Positions 8,245-15,959 of a stretch of 64,000 bases of DNA are shown here, in pieces. Positions within the stretch are counted from its first letter, which is position 1. Every line of letters begins with the position of its first letter. This stretch comes from Lachnospiraceae bacterium (GTDB taxonomy: Bacteria > Bacillota > Clostridia > Lachnospirales > Lachnospiraceae). A program made the translations under genes and the position numbers. The stretch lies in contig JAILOV010000078.1 in assembly GCA_024690605.1 (NCBI GenBank), positions 1-64,000 on the forward strand, in the 5' to 3' direction. The notes below the pieces were generated by a model that was given only the letters and a program-made list of their open reading frames with translations, did not search any database and had not been told where the DNA came from.

Positions 8245-9174
8245 TCAAAGCTCGTCCTTCACAATATAGATCGGCCGGTTCTTGACCTCCATATAGGTTT
8301 TTGCCAGATACTGTCCGACGATCCCGAGACAGAACAGCTGCACGCCGCTGATCAGAGAAATGATACACACCAGAGACGGCCAGCCGCTGGTCGGATCCCC
8401 AAACAGAAGCTTGCGCACGATGATAAAGACAATGAAGATCGCGGCCAGAACGCAGAACAGCACCCCCAGAAACGACGCAAACAGAAGAGGTGTCGTGGAA
8501 AAACCGATGATCCCCTCAACAGCATAGGCGAACAGCTTCCAGAATGACCATTTGGTCTCACCCTTTCTCCGTTCAATGTTCTCATATTCCAGCCACTTGG
8601 TCTCAAAACCGACCCAGCTGAAAATCCCCTTGGAAAACCGATTCACCTCCGCCAGAGACAGGATCGCTTCCACAAAAGGTCTCGTCATCATGCGATAATC
8701 TCTGGCACCGTCCACGATCTCTGTCCTGGACATGCGATTGATCATGTGATAAAAACGCCGGGCAAAGAAGGAACGGATCGGCGGTTCCCCCTTTCTGGTG
8801 ACGCGTCTGGTCGCCACGCTGTCATACCCCTCATGCAGGATCGCCTCTGTCATCTGCGGCAGGAGCGCGGGCGGATCCTGCAGATCACAGTCAAGGATCG
8901 CCACCAGATCACCGCGCGCCTTCTGAAGTCCGGCGTAGATCGCTGCCTCCTTGCCGAAATTCCTTGAAAAACGGACCAGGCGAACCCTGTCGTCTCTGTC
9001 ATGAAGTGTGCGCACCTTTCCGGCTGTCTGATCCTTTGATCCATCATCAACATAGAGGATCTCCAGCCGGATCTCCCGCTCCGAAAAGTAGGGCTCCTGC
9101 TTCATGACTTCGTCATAAAAATCTGTGATGTTCTCTTCCTCGTTATAGCAAGGAACGATCAGACTCAGCAGCAT
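8245..9174 (-). CDS. GtrB/DPM1-like family 2 glycosyltransferase with two C-terminal membrane helices
   Basis: The protein has 309 residues. YVDDGS (41-46) and DCDLQDPP (95-102) are the donor and metal sites of the dolichyl-phosphate mannose synthase/GtrB group. Two hydrophobic helices follow (about 222-246 and 261-285), then a short tail containing YMEVKNRPIY that is typical of this family. Such enzymes usually make a polyprenyl-phosphate sugar used for side-chain addition on the outer face of the membrane. It is the first gene of the EPS operon, about 30 bp downstream of a clear promoter. Confidence 0.9.
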   Translation of the reverse strand: MLLSLIVPCYNEEENITDFYDEVMKQEPYFSEREIRLEILYVDDGSKDQTAGKVRTLHDRDDRVRLVRFSRNFGKEAAIYAGLQKARGDLVAILDCDLQDPPALLPQMTEAILHEGYDSVATRRVTRKGEPPIRSFFARRFYHMINRMSRTEIVDGARDYRMMTRPFVEAILSLAEVNRFSKGIFSWVGFETKWLEYENIERRKGETKWSFWKLFAYAVEGIIGFSTTPLLFASFLGVLFCVLAAIFIVFIIVRKLLFGDPTSGWPSLVCIISLISGVQLFCLGIVGQYLAKTYMEVKNRPIYIVKDEL

Positions 9175-9203
9175 AACAGACCTCCGATAAAATAACGCTT
9201 ATA

Positions 9204-9232
9204 ATTATATTATCTAATCACAAATTAATCAA
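9204..9232 (-). promoter_or_regulatory. Proximal promoter of the EPS operon
   Basis: TTGATT (9227-9232), a 17-nt spacer and TATAAT (9204-9209) lie on the minus strand just upstream of the first glycosyltransferase gene, which has the ribosome site CGGAGG before its ATG at 9174. Confidence 0.75.
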
Positions 9233-9457
9233 GTTGCCGGACATAAGCATAAGGGACCGTTATCATCCCCTTGATAACGGCCCCTGCCAAACGGTATCCT
9301 CCTTCCGGTTCCAAGATCCTTCCCTGTCATTCCCCGTCTTTGAACAGAGCGATTCGATCGAATCAGAACAATATCTGAAAAACGGAGCGGGATTCGCATG
9401 ACAGTAACAGGCTTTTCCGAGTTCCACGCAGCGGTTGGGGGATGCCTCGTGAAATGC
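9233..9457 (-). other. Long EPS leader with a strong hairpin
   Basis: No convincing gene is seen here. A hairpin at about 9251-9283 (CCGTTATCA paired with TGATAACGG) sits between the distal promoter (9458-9486) and the proximal one (9204-9232). It has no clean T-run on either strand. If the distal promoter is used, this would be a leader of about 270 nt in which elongation could be controlled. I did not recognise a known riboswitch. Confidence 0.35.
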
Positions 9458-9486
9458 ATTATAAGAATCCGTTCTCCGTTTGTCGA
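9458..9486 (-). promoter_or_regulatory. Possible distal promoter of the EPS operon
   Basis: TCGACA (9481-9486), 17 nt and TATAAT (9458-9463) lie on the minus strand between the end of the beta-helix lipoprotein gene and the EPS operon. Confidence 0.5.
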
Positions 9487-9545
9487 AGCAAAGTCGGTGC
9501 ATCCCGCCTCTGACGCGGTCGCGGCTCCATTTCATTTTTCGGATT

Positions 9546-9589
9546 ACAAAATATCGCGCCACAGAACTTCCTGCAGCGCGATATCTTGT
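9546..9589 (-). terminator. Hairpin downstream of the beta-helix lipoprotein gene
   Basis: The 14-bp arms ACAAAATATCGCGC (9546-9559) and GCGCGATATCTTGT (9576-9589) pair with one wobble. It stands 45 bp beyond the stop codon of the lipoprotein gene and probably ends or protects that transcript. The T-tract is poor. Confidence 0.5.
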
Positions 9590-9633
9590 AGTTATCGCAG
9601 CGGATTGCGAATGGTCGGAGCAATCCGTGGACA

Positions 9634-11262
9634 TCATCTCTTCTTTCTTTCGTTTCCGAAATCCGGCTTCTGTCCGTCCGGCATCTGCGGCGGCGTCTGT
9701 CCGTCACCGAAATCCGGTTTCTGCCCGTCCGGCATCTGCGTCGGCGTCTGTCCGTCACCAAAGTCAGGCTTCTGCCCGTCCGGCATTCCCGCCGGATCTC
9801 CGTTCTGCCGACCCGGTCCTCCGAATCCGGATCCGCCGGGGCCGAATCCGCCGTTCCCGACAGAGGTGCTGATCTCACTGATCTGCACTTCCACTGTCTG
9901 ATCGCCGGCGTATACCGTATAGTTTCCTTCCGTCAGCTCCGGTGAACTGAACACGACGGAACTGTATTTTTTCGTCGGTGTCGCGGTCAGGATTTCCGTG
10001 CCGTTCTCATCCGCGAGGATCACGGTCGTGCCGCCCCCAAGTGTCTCGTCAAAGTAGACCTGAAGAGAATACTGTGTAGAATTCCTGCCAAAGGTTTCCG
10101 CCATGCCGCCGGACCCGGTCGCGATCACCGTACCGCCGGTAATGCTCACGTCGATCCCGGCATCCAGTGCCCCGTTACCGTCATTTTCCGGTCCGTCCAC
10201 GATCACCGTGCCGCCCTCCACGATCAGGTATCCGTTGGAATCCAATCCGTCACCTTCCGCATTGACGGAAAGGCTGCCGCCACTGATCCGGATCCTGCAG
10301 TTTTCATCGGTGTCTGCCATCATGCCGAAACCCTCTTTTTCGGTAGTCCCGTCATCCTCTTTGTTCGCGGCGTTCAATCCGTCATCCTTTGCCTTAACGA
10401 CAAGTTCACCGCCCGCGATATCGATCTCCAGACCTTCTATCCCTTCTGTTCCCGCGGTGATATCGATCGTTCCGCCGCCGATACGGACGGAATCCTTGCC
10501 CTGCAGTCCCTTTCCGTTTGCCGCGACGACCGTGATCTCTCCGCCGGTGATCTTCAGATCATCCTTGCTGACGATCCCGTGCTTATAACCGGCCTTTACG
10601 GACAGTGTGCCGTTCCCGTTGATCGTGAGATCGTCTTTGGAAAAGATCACCGCATCGACCGTAGACTCGTCATCCGTCTGCACATAATCCTGCGCCGTAT
10701 CAGCAAGCCGGTTTTCTGTTCCGTCGGCAAGCGTCACAAAGACCTTGTCCGCGCTCTTAACGAAGATACATGCGCTGTCATTATTGGTGATGTCTGCGCC
10801 TGACAGCACGATCTGCACCTTTTCTTCTCCGGCATCCACCAGGATCTGTCCGTCTTTCAACATCCCGGACACGATATAAACACCCTTCGCGGAGATCCGG
10901 ATCGTCGAACCGTCCGCCTCCGCGCCGCTTCCCTCCACGGTGACACTGTCCCCGTTCAGGCGGATCACACATGCCCCGTTCGTGTCATAATCACCGCTCA
11001 GATCCCGGTCAGAGAACAATTCGCTCATGATCGTCGATGCTGTTTCGGATGTAGAATAGTTTTCCGCGGACGCTACATTGACATCCTTTTCATCTAATGC
11101 CGACGATACCGCATCCCGCAGTTCCATGTCTTCCACGGCACTTTCCGCGGACGCCTGCTTCTCTGTCCCAGCCGTCCGGACCGCACATCCCCCGGTTGTC
11201 ATCAGGATCGCCGCTGCGATCGCTGTCAGCTTCCATATCGATCTCTTCATCATGTCCTTCAC
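9634..11262 (-). CDS. Beta-helix carbohydrate-binding-type lipoprotein (Cthe_2159-like)
   Basis: The protein has 542 residues. The signal peptide ends in a lipobox (TGGC, Cys26). The body has repeated strands with GGTITVV-like turns and motifs such as AANGKGLQGKD, EGDGLDSNG and NDGNGALDAG, the pattern of the Cthe_2159 right-handed beta-helix family, which binds acidic polysaccharide and calcium. The last 50 residues contain three 17-residue repeats of the MPDGQKPDFGDGQTP type. It lies 15 bp behind the DUF4956 gene and shares its promoter. It is probably displayed on the outer membrane face; the ligand is unknown. Confidence 0.8.
   Translation of the reverse strand: MKDMMKRSIWKLTAIAAAILMTTGGCAVRTAGTEKQASAESAVEDMELRDAVSSALDEKDVNVASAENYSTSETASTIMSELFSDRDLSGDYDTNGACVIRLNGDSVTVEGSGAEADGSTIRISAKGVYIVSGMLKDGQILVDAGEEKVQIVLSGADITNNDSACIFVKSADKVFVTLADGTENRLADTAQDYVQTDDESTVDAVIFSKDDLTINGNGTLSVKAGYKHGIVSKDDLKITGGEITVVAANGKGLQGKDSVRIGGGTIDITAGTEGIEGLEIDIAGGELVVKAKDDGLNAANKEDDGTTEKEGFGMMADTDENCRIRISGGSLSVNAEGDGLDSNGYLIVEGGTVIVDGPENDGNGALDAGIDVSITGGTVIATGSGGMAETFGRNSTQYSLQVYFDETLGGGTTVILADENGTEILTATPTKKYSSVVFSSPELTEGNYTVYAGDQTVEVQISEISTSVGNGGFGPGGSGFGGPGRQNGDPAGMPDGQKPDFGDGQTPTQMPDGQKPDFGDGQTPPQMPDGQKPDFGNERKKR
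9652..9800 (-). repeat. 51-bp in-frame tandem repeat in the lipoprotein gene
   Basis: Three units with a 51-bp period (equivalent points at 9658, 9709 and 9760) encode a 17-residue Pro/Gly/Asp-rich repeat at the C-terminus of the beta-helix lipoprotein. The units differ at a few bases. Confidence 0.85.
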
Positions 11263-11277
11263 CCCTTTCCCTTTTTC

Positions 11278-11958
11278 TTATAGCAGGTCCCCGCGCTCCA
11301 CGGCACGTCCGCAGCTGATCTCCAGATTGCCGTTTCTCTGTCTGAGCTCGTCCATGAACGCTTTAACCGGTGCGCCGTCCCGAAAATGGATCTTCCAGGT
11401 CAGTTTGTAAACACTCCCCATATTGGCGGTCTTTACCTCGGCCAGCTCCGCCCTTTTCGTGTAGCGGGCAAAAATGTCATCAAAAATGCCTTCGTAATCC
11501 AGATTCTCCGGCACCAGCACCTTCAGTTCCCGCTGCTGTCCGTCGCCACCGAACAGACCTGTCTTTTCGAAGATCAGCGCCGCGATCGTCACAACGACCG
11601 CAAAGAAAAACGCGATCCCCAGATACCCCATGCCGGTTGCCAGTCCCACGGCCATGGCGAGAAAAATCGCCGTGATCTCTTTGCCGGAACCGGGCGCGGA
11701 TCGAAAACGGACCAGAGAAAACGCTCCGGCCACCGCGACACCGGCTCCGATATTACCGTTGACCAGCAGGATCACCAGCTGCACGATCGCCGGCAGCAAC
11801 GCCAGCGTGATCAGAAAACTCCTGGTGCAACCGCCGATCACGCGATGGATCATCGCGATATACAGTCCCAGCACCAGGGAACATGCGGTCGCCGCAAAAA
11901 ATGCCGCGCCGGTGACACTTCCGTTCTCCAGTATGCTTCCGAATAATAAAGCTGTCAT
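11278..11958 (-). CDS. DUF4956 membrane protein
   Basis: The protein has 226 residues. About four membrane helices fill the first 125 residues and include the family signature GAFSLVRFRSAPGSGKEI. A soluble alpha/beta domain of about 90 residues follows. DUF4956 proteins are often encoded beside VTC-type polyphosphate polymerases; such a gene lies 4 kb away here under a promoter of the same design. GGAGG stands 8 nt before the ATG. Its biochemical role is unknown; a membrane partner or exporter for the VTC protein is a guess. Confidence 0.85.
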   Translation of the reverse strand: MTALLFGSILENGSVTGAAFFAATACSLVLGLYIAMIHRVIGGCTRSFLITLALLPAIVQLVILLVNGNIGAGVAVAGAFSLVRFRSAPGSGKEITAIFLAMAVGLATGMGYLGIAFFFAVVVTIAALIFEKTGLFGGDGQQRELKVLVPENLDYEGIFDDIFARYTKRAELAEVKTANMGSVYKLTWKIHFRDGAPVKAFMDELRQRNGNLEISCGRAVERGDLL

Positions 11959-12042
11959 GATAGAAACCTCCTCTCTTACGCTTCGGATACGGTCTCACAT
12001 CCGTGCATTCCCCGCCATGTCCGACCGATATCTGATCGCTTC

Positions 12043-12057
12043 CTGTCTTGATGACAG
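12043..12057 (-). other. Hairpin at the 5' end of the DUF4956 transcript
   Basis: CTGTC and GACAG arms flank a 5-nt loop at the predicted transcription start (about 12055). It may protect the 5' end of the mRNA. Confidence 0.4.
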
Positions 12058-12061
12058 ATGC

Positions 12062-12093
12062 ATCATAACAGGGCAACCTTAACGGAGGCTAAA
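12062..12093 (-). promoter_or_regulatory. Promoter with TTWAG direct-repeat operator for DUF4956-lipoprotein
   Basis: On the minus strand TTTAG (12089-12093), N6, TTAAGG (12077-12082), N9 and TATGAT (12062-12067) follow each other. The second repeat lies where a -35 should be, and no good -35 hexamer is present, so activator dependence is likely. The VTC promoter at 15879-15910 has the same spacing throughout. Confidence 0.65.
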
Positions 12094-12101
12094 GAGGATA
12101 A

Positions 12102-13487
12102 TTATTTTTCCTGAGAGGGAAAGATTGCGATAAAACGGAGGATCTGATCACCGTCACGCTCGGCACGGATCCGGCCGCCATGCGATTCCGTGATCGCACG
12201 CGCGACGGACAGACCGATACCGAATCCGCCGGTCTTTTTGCTGCGGGACGCGTCCGCGCGATAGAACCGGTCAAAGAGATGTTCCAGATTGCCCTCCGGC
12301 AGACGTTCACAGATGTTGGCCGTCTCGAGACGGATGCTGCCGCGCGCTTCCTTCATAAGCCGGATCTGAATGCTGCCGCCCGCGGCCGAATGCTTCATCG
12401 CATTGTCCGACAGAATGGAGACCAGCTGCGCGAGCGCGTCTGCGTCTCCCTGCAGGTGCACCCCCTCGGCAACATCTTTTTCAAAAGTCTTGCCTGCCGC
12501 CTTGGCGACGACAAAGAACGGTTCCGCTGCCTTGTTGACCACGGCGGAGAGATCCACATCCGCAAAGACCACCCGAAGCTTCTCGTCTTCCATGCGCGAG
12601 AGCGTGAGCATATCCCGGATCAGCTGGTTCATGCGCGCGACCTGATCGCGGATCGATGTCGTCCACTCACTCTTTTCGCCTGTCATCTCAAGCACATCGA
12701 CATCGGCGGAAATGACGGACAGCGGCGTTTTCAGCTCATGGCTCGCATCGGAAATGAATCGCTTCTGCTTCTCAAACGCCTCTACTGTCGGTGCGACCGC
12801 GCGCGAGGACAAAAGCGTCACCATCAGGAACATCAGCGCGAGCATCGCCGCGCACACGATAAGCGAAACCGCGAACAACAGTCTGGTTCCGTGGTATTCT
12901 GCCTGCCGGTCCAGAAAAACGATCAGAACTTCCCCTTCCGCGCTGCGCCCGAGGAACCGGTAGTTCTCATAGGTGCCACGCGCTTCTCCGCTGCTTCGGC
13001 AGTCTTTTTGCACCGATCCCGTTTGCCAGACCACTTTCGCAATGGTCTGTGCCTGTTCTTCATCGATCATGGCGATGTGCTGTGTGTCAGTCTTTATGCA
13101 TTCTCCGTTTTCATCAAGCCGCGCCCAGAACCAGCGCGTCTCAAACGGAGTCTCCGCCGTGCGTGTGAAACCGAACAGTTCGTTATCTCTGAAGAGCTGC
13201 CGACGATTCTCGCGCGCATTTCCGCGTCCCCCGGGTGGATTGTCACCGCCTGGCGCGCTGCCCGGTTTGTCGGGGACTTTCGGGGCACCCATTGCACCAC
13301 GCGGGTCGAACACCCCCTCTCCCGGAAAATTGCCGTCATTTTCCGCGAGGATGTCAAGGAGGTCATCGGCGTTTTTCTGCACGCGGATGACGTTCGCGAG
13401 GTTCAGTGTCCCCGCGAGCACGAGCAGAATGAGTGCGAGTGCGCCCATGGAAATGAGCACAAATTTTCTGCGAAGAGTCTTAACCAT
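12102..13487 (-). CDS. Membrane sensor histidine kinase
   Basis: The protein has 461 residues. Membrane helices at about 9-33 and 203-226 enclose an extracytoplasmic sensor domain of about 170 residues with a Pro/Gly-rich stretch (GSAPGGDNPPGGRG). The cytoplasmic part has the H-box SHELKTPLS with phospho-His250, a DNAMKH N-box and a GFGIGLSVA G-box. No HAMP domain is clear between helix 2 and the H-box. It overlaps the serine hydrolase gene by 8 bp and belongs to the operon started by the response regulator at 15773, its likely partner. Confidence 0.9.
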   Translation of the reverse strand: MVKTLRRKFVLISMGALALILLVLAGTLNLANVIRVQKNADDLLDILAENDGNFPGEGVFDPRGAMGAPKVPDKPGSAPGGDNPPGGRGNARENRRQLFRDNELFGFTRTAETPFETRWFWARLDENGECIKTDTQHIAMIDEEQAQTIAKVVWQTGSVQKDCRSSGEARGTYENYRFLGRSAEGEVLIVFLDRQAEYHGTRLLFAVSLIVCAAMLALMFLMVTLLSSRAVAPTVEAFEKQKRFISDASHELKTPLSVISADVDVLEMTGEKSEWTTSIRDQVARMNQLIRDMLTLSRMEDEKLRVVFADVDLSAVVNKAAEPFFVVAKAAGKTFEKDVAEGVHLQGDADALAQLVSILSDNAMKHSAAGGSIQIRLMKEARGSIRLETANICERLPEGNLEHLFDRFYRADASRSKKTGGFGIGLSVARAITESHGGRIRAERDGDQILRFIAIFPSQEK

Positions 13488-14673
13488 GGTCCCGCAAGGT
13501 ATAGGCGACCGCCTTCAGTTTGCGCGTGGGGATCGTCGTGCCGGCATCGGCGCGCTGGATGAAATAGAGGAAGATCAGTCCGTCCTCCGGATCAACGGAA
13601 AGATATGTGCCAAGCCATCCGTCCCAGCCAAATTCACCCGCCGGCGCGTTCATCACCGCCTGTCCCGGGTCGAGCAGAACACGGTTAAAATTCCCGTAGC
13701 CGTGGCCGACCAGCGTATCCCAGTTCATGGAGCGCCGCTGCTCCTTTGTAAGGGCATTGGAACGGAACAGGCGCGCCGTCCGCGGACTGAGGATCCGCGT
13801 ACCGTCCGCCGCAGTGCCTTCATTCAACAGCATGACCGCGAACCGGTGCATATCGCCGATCGTGGATACCAGTCCCGCGCCGCCGGACTCAAAAGCCGGC
13901 GGTGAATCATAATCACCCATACCGAGATGCCTGCCTGTAAGAGCCTGAAGACTTGCCGGCGTCTTGTCCGTTGCATCCCTGTGTTCATAGGCCTGCGTAA
14001 AGCGATCCATTTTCTCCTGCGGCACATAGAACCCCGTGTCCTCCATATGGAGCGGCGCAAAGATCTCCTTTCGCAGAAATTCGCCAAACCGCATGCCGCT
14101 TGCGCGCTCGATCACCGCGCCGCAGACATCGGCACTCGTTCCGTACTGCCATCGCGCCCCGGGCGTAAACGCCAGCGGCAGTTCCCCGATCCGCAGCATA
14201 AAACCCACCGTGGGGAGCGGATGTCCCTTTTCCTGCGCATCGTAGATCTCATCAAAAAGCTTTTCCATGTCACGTTCCGCGGGTGTCTCTGTCCCGGGAT
14301 AAACCAGACCGCTCGTCATCGACAGCAGGTCACGGATCTGCATCGGTCGCTCCACCGGCCTGAGCGTCCCGTTCTCATCGTAGAATTTCATGTCCCGGAA
14401 TGTAGAAAGATACTTCCCGACCGGTTCATTGGGGTCGATCACGCCTCTTTCATAGAGGATCATCGCCGCGAGACCCGTCACCAGCTTGGTCATGGAAAAC
14501 AGGCGGAAAATGGAATCCTCGCGCATCGGAACGTCGCGTTCGATATCCGCCATGCCGTAGGACTGCCGGAACAGCACGCGTCCGCGCCGGGAGATCAGAA
14601 GATTCGCACCGCTGATCTCTTTGTTTTCCATCTCCTCCCGAATGATCCGATTCAGTCTTTCGCCTGTCGTCAT
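13480..14673 (-). CDS. Serine hydrolase of the beta-lactamase/class C family
   Basis: The protein has 397 residues. The SxxK motif is SMTK (60-63) and the second motif is Tyr177-Gly-Thr rather than YxN; a late HGYG may be the third motif. No signal peptide or membrane segment is seen, so it is probably cytoplasmic, like EstB-type esterases, although related proteins act on cell-wall peptides outside the cell. It lies between the VanZ-like gene and the kinase in one operon, overlapping the kinase start (ATGGTTAA). The substrate is unknown. Confidence 0.82.
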   Translation of the reverse strand: MTTGERLNRIIREEMENKEISGANLLISRRGRVLFRQSYGMADIERDVPMREDSIFRLFSMTKLVTGLAAMILYERGVIDPNEPVGKYLSTFRDMKFYDENGTLRPVERPMQIRDLLSMTSGLVYPGTETPAERDMEKLFDEIYDAQEKGHPLPTVGFMLRIGELPLAFTPGARWQYGTSADVCGAVIERASGMRFGEFLRKEIFAPLHMEDTGFYVPQEKMDRFTQAYEHRDATDKTPASLQALTGRHLGMGDYDSPPAFESGGAGLVSTIGDMHRFAVMLLNEGTAADGTRILSPRTARLFRSNALTKEQRRSMNWDTLVGHGYGNFNRVLLDPGQAVMNAPAGEFGWDGWLGTYLSVDPEDGLIFLYFIQRADAGTTIPTRKLKAVAYTLRDHG

Positions 14674-14692
14674 CCGCGGTTCTCCTTTCCCC

Positions 14693-15097
14693 TCATTTTG
14701 TCTCCCGCCGGATCTGCCGCACCACGAACAGGATCAGCGCCCGCAGGATCGCGTAGATCAGAAACATCAGCAAAAATCCGCCCATTCCGAAAACGATGTC
14801 GGAAAATTCCATGCGTCCGGTGTTTGTCACAACCTGCCCGATCTCGATCGCAAATGTGAGCACCAGGATCACCGTGAACACATAGAGCCAGGAGATGGTG
14901 AGAACATGTCCGTGCCGGGCCAGCGCAGAAAACACCGGGTGTACAACAAACAACAGAAGCATGCCGATAATGCCGATCACCAGGAAATGCAGCTGGCTGT
15001 CCGAAAAGTTATATTCGTACGCATCGTTGAGGGTGAGGATGCGTTCATGGCTATCCGCGATGATCCCGACGATATGGTAGAGAATCTCCTTCAGCAT
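14693..15097 (-). CDS. VanZ-like membrane protein
   Basis: The protein has about 134 residues with three or four membrane helices. The VanZ pattern is visible: FAIEIGQ, then TGRMEFSDIVFGMGGF. I chose the ATG at 15097, which follows the regulator stop by one base and has GGAG upstream; an ATG at 15121 lies inside the regulator gene and lacks a ribosome site. VanZ proteins are linked to glycopeptide tolerance and envelope change, but their reaction is not known. Confidence 0.75.
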   Translation of the reverse strand: MLKEILYHIVGIIADSHERILTLNDAYEYNFSDSQLHFLVIGIIGMLLLFVVHPVFSALARHGHVLTISWLYVFTVILVLTFAIEIGQVVTNTGRMEFSDIVFGMGGFLLMFLIYAILRALILFVVRQIRRETK

Positions 15098-15098
15098 C

Positions 15099-15773
15099 CT
15101 ACTTTTTCTCCGTGATGGCATAGCCCACGCCGCGCGTGGCTTTGATCTCGACCGTCGCGTCCAGTGCGGTCAGCTTTTTCCTGAGATTTGACAGATAGAC
15201 CCAGACGGTGTTCACATCAGCCTCACCCTCGGGCCAGACGCGGTCGAGAAAGAGATCCGCCGACACGATGCGTCCCGGGGTCGTCATGAGCATTTCCATC
15301 ATCTGAAATTCCTTGGCGGCCAGATGCACGGGATCATGTGCGGGGGTCGACAGTGCGAATCCCGCCCGGTCCAGAGAAAGATTGCCGCACGAAAGCAGCG
15401 GCGGCGCATAGTTCTCCTTGCGTCGGATCATCGCGCGCACGCGGGCAAGCAGCTCTCCCATATCAAAGGGTTTCGTCAGATAATCGTCCGCGCCGATATC
15501 GAGCCCCGCGATGCGATCCTCGATCTGAGATTTCGCGGTAAGAAAGAGCGCGGGAGTGGAGATCCCCTCGCTGCGCAGGCGTCTGAGCACCTCGGTCCCT
15601 TCCATGCCGGGCATCATGATATCGAGGATCAGTCCGTCATAATCCTCCGTACGCGCATAGTCATAGGCATCCTGTCCGTCCGTCACCGTGTCAACGGTAA
15701 AGCCGTTGTGCTTCAGGATCGCCGTGAGTGCCCGGCTCAGCTGTTCCTCATCCTCTGCCAGCAGAAGTCTCAT
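15099..15773 (-). CDS. OmpR-family response regulator
   Basis: The protein has 224 residues. The receiver domain has Glu7-Asp8, phospho-acceptor Asp51, Thr79 and Lys101. The C-terminal winged helix contains WPEGEADVNTVWVYLSNLRKK and ends with GVGYAI. It heads the operon with the VanZ-like protein, serine hydrolase and kinase. OmpR-type regulators bind direct repeats with about one helical turn of spacing, which is what stands before the VTC and DUF4956 genes, so these are its likely targets. Confidence 0.92.
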   Translation of the reverse strand: MRLLLAEDEEQLSRALTAILKHNGFTVDTVTDGQDAYDYARTEDYDGLILDIMMPGMEGTEVLRRLRSEGISTPALFLTAKSQIEDRIAGLDIGADDYLTKPFDMGELLARVRAMIRRKENYAPPLLSCGNLSLDRAGFALSTPAHDPVHLAAKEFQMMEMLMTTPGRIVSADLFLDRVWPEGEADVNTVWVYLSNLRKKLTALDATVEIKATRGVGYAITEKK

Positions 15774-15828
15774 ATCGTCCTTTCATCGCTCTTTTCACGA
15801 AGCGTTGCCTTTCATTCGGATATTCCTT

Positions 15829-15857
15829 ATTTTGCACTGTTTGATCTCGTAATTCAA
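15829..15857 (-). promoter_or_regulatory. Possible promoter of the regulator-kinase operon
   Basis: On the minus strand TTGAAT (15852-15857), 17 nt and CAAAAT (15829-15834) are seen. The -10 is weak, so this is tentative. Confidence 0.35.
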
Positions 15858-15878
15858 GAACGGTTTTTCAGGCCTTTC

Positions 15879-15910
15879 TTAAGTTTCCCTTTAGGTTTCT
15901 CTGCTATTCT
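15879..15910 (+). promoter_or_regulatory. Promoter with TTWAG direct-repeat operator for the VTC gene
   Basis: TTAAG (15879-15883), N6, TTTAGG (15890-15895), N9 and TATTCT (15905-15910) follow each other on the plus strand. The match in sequence and in all spacings to the DUF4956 promoter points to one regulator for both. Confidence 0.65.
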
Positions 15911-15959
15911 CTTTGTATCCGAAGCGTAACGGGTTCCGAAGAAGGAAAGGAGCATCCCT

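Noticed and set aside
9263..9637. Small open frames in the gap before the EPS operon
   Set aside because: No ribosome sites or recognisable protein patterns; the region looks like leader and terminator DNA.
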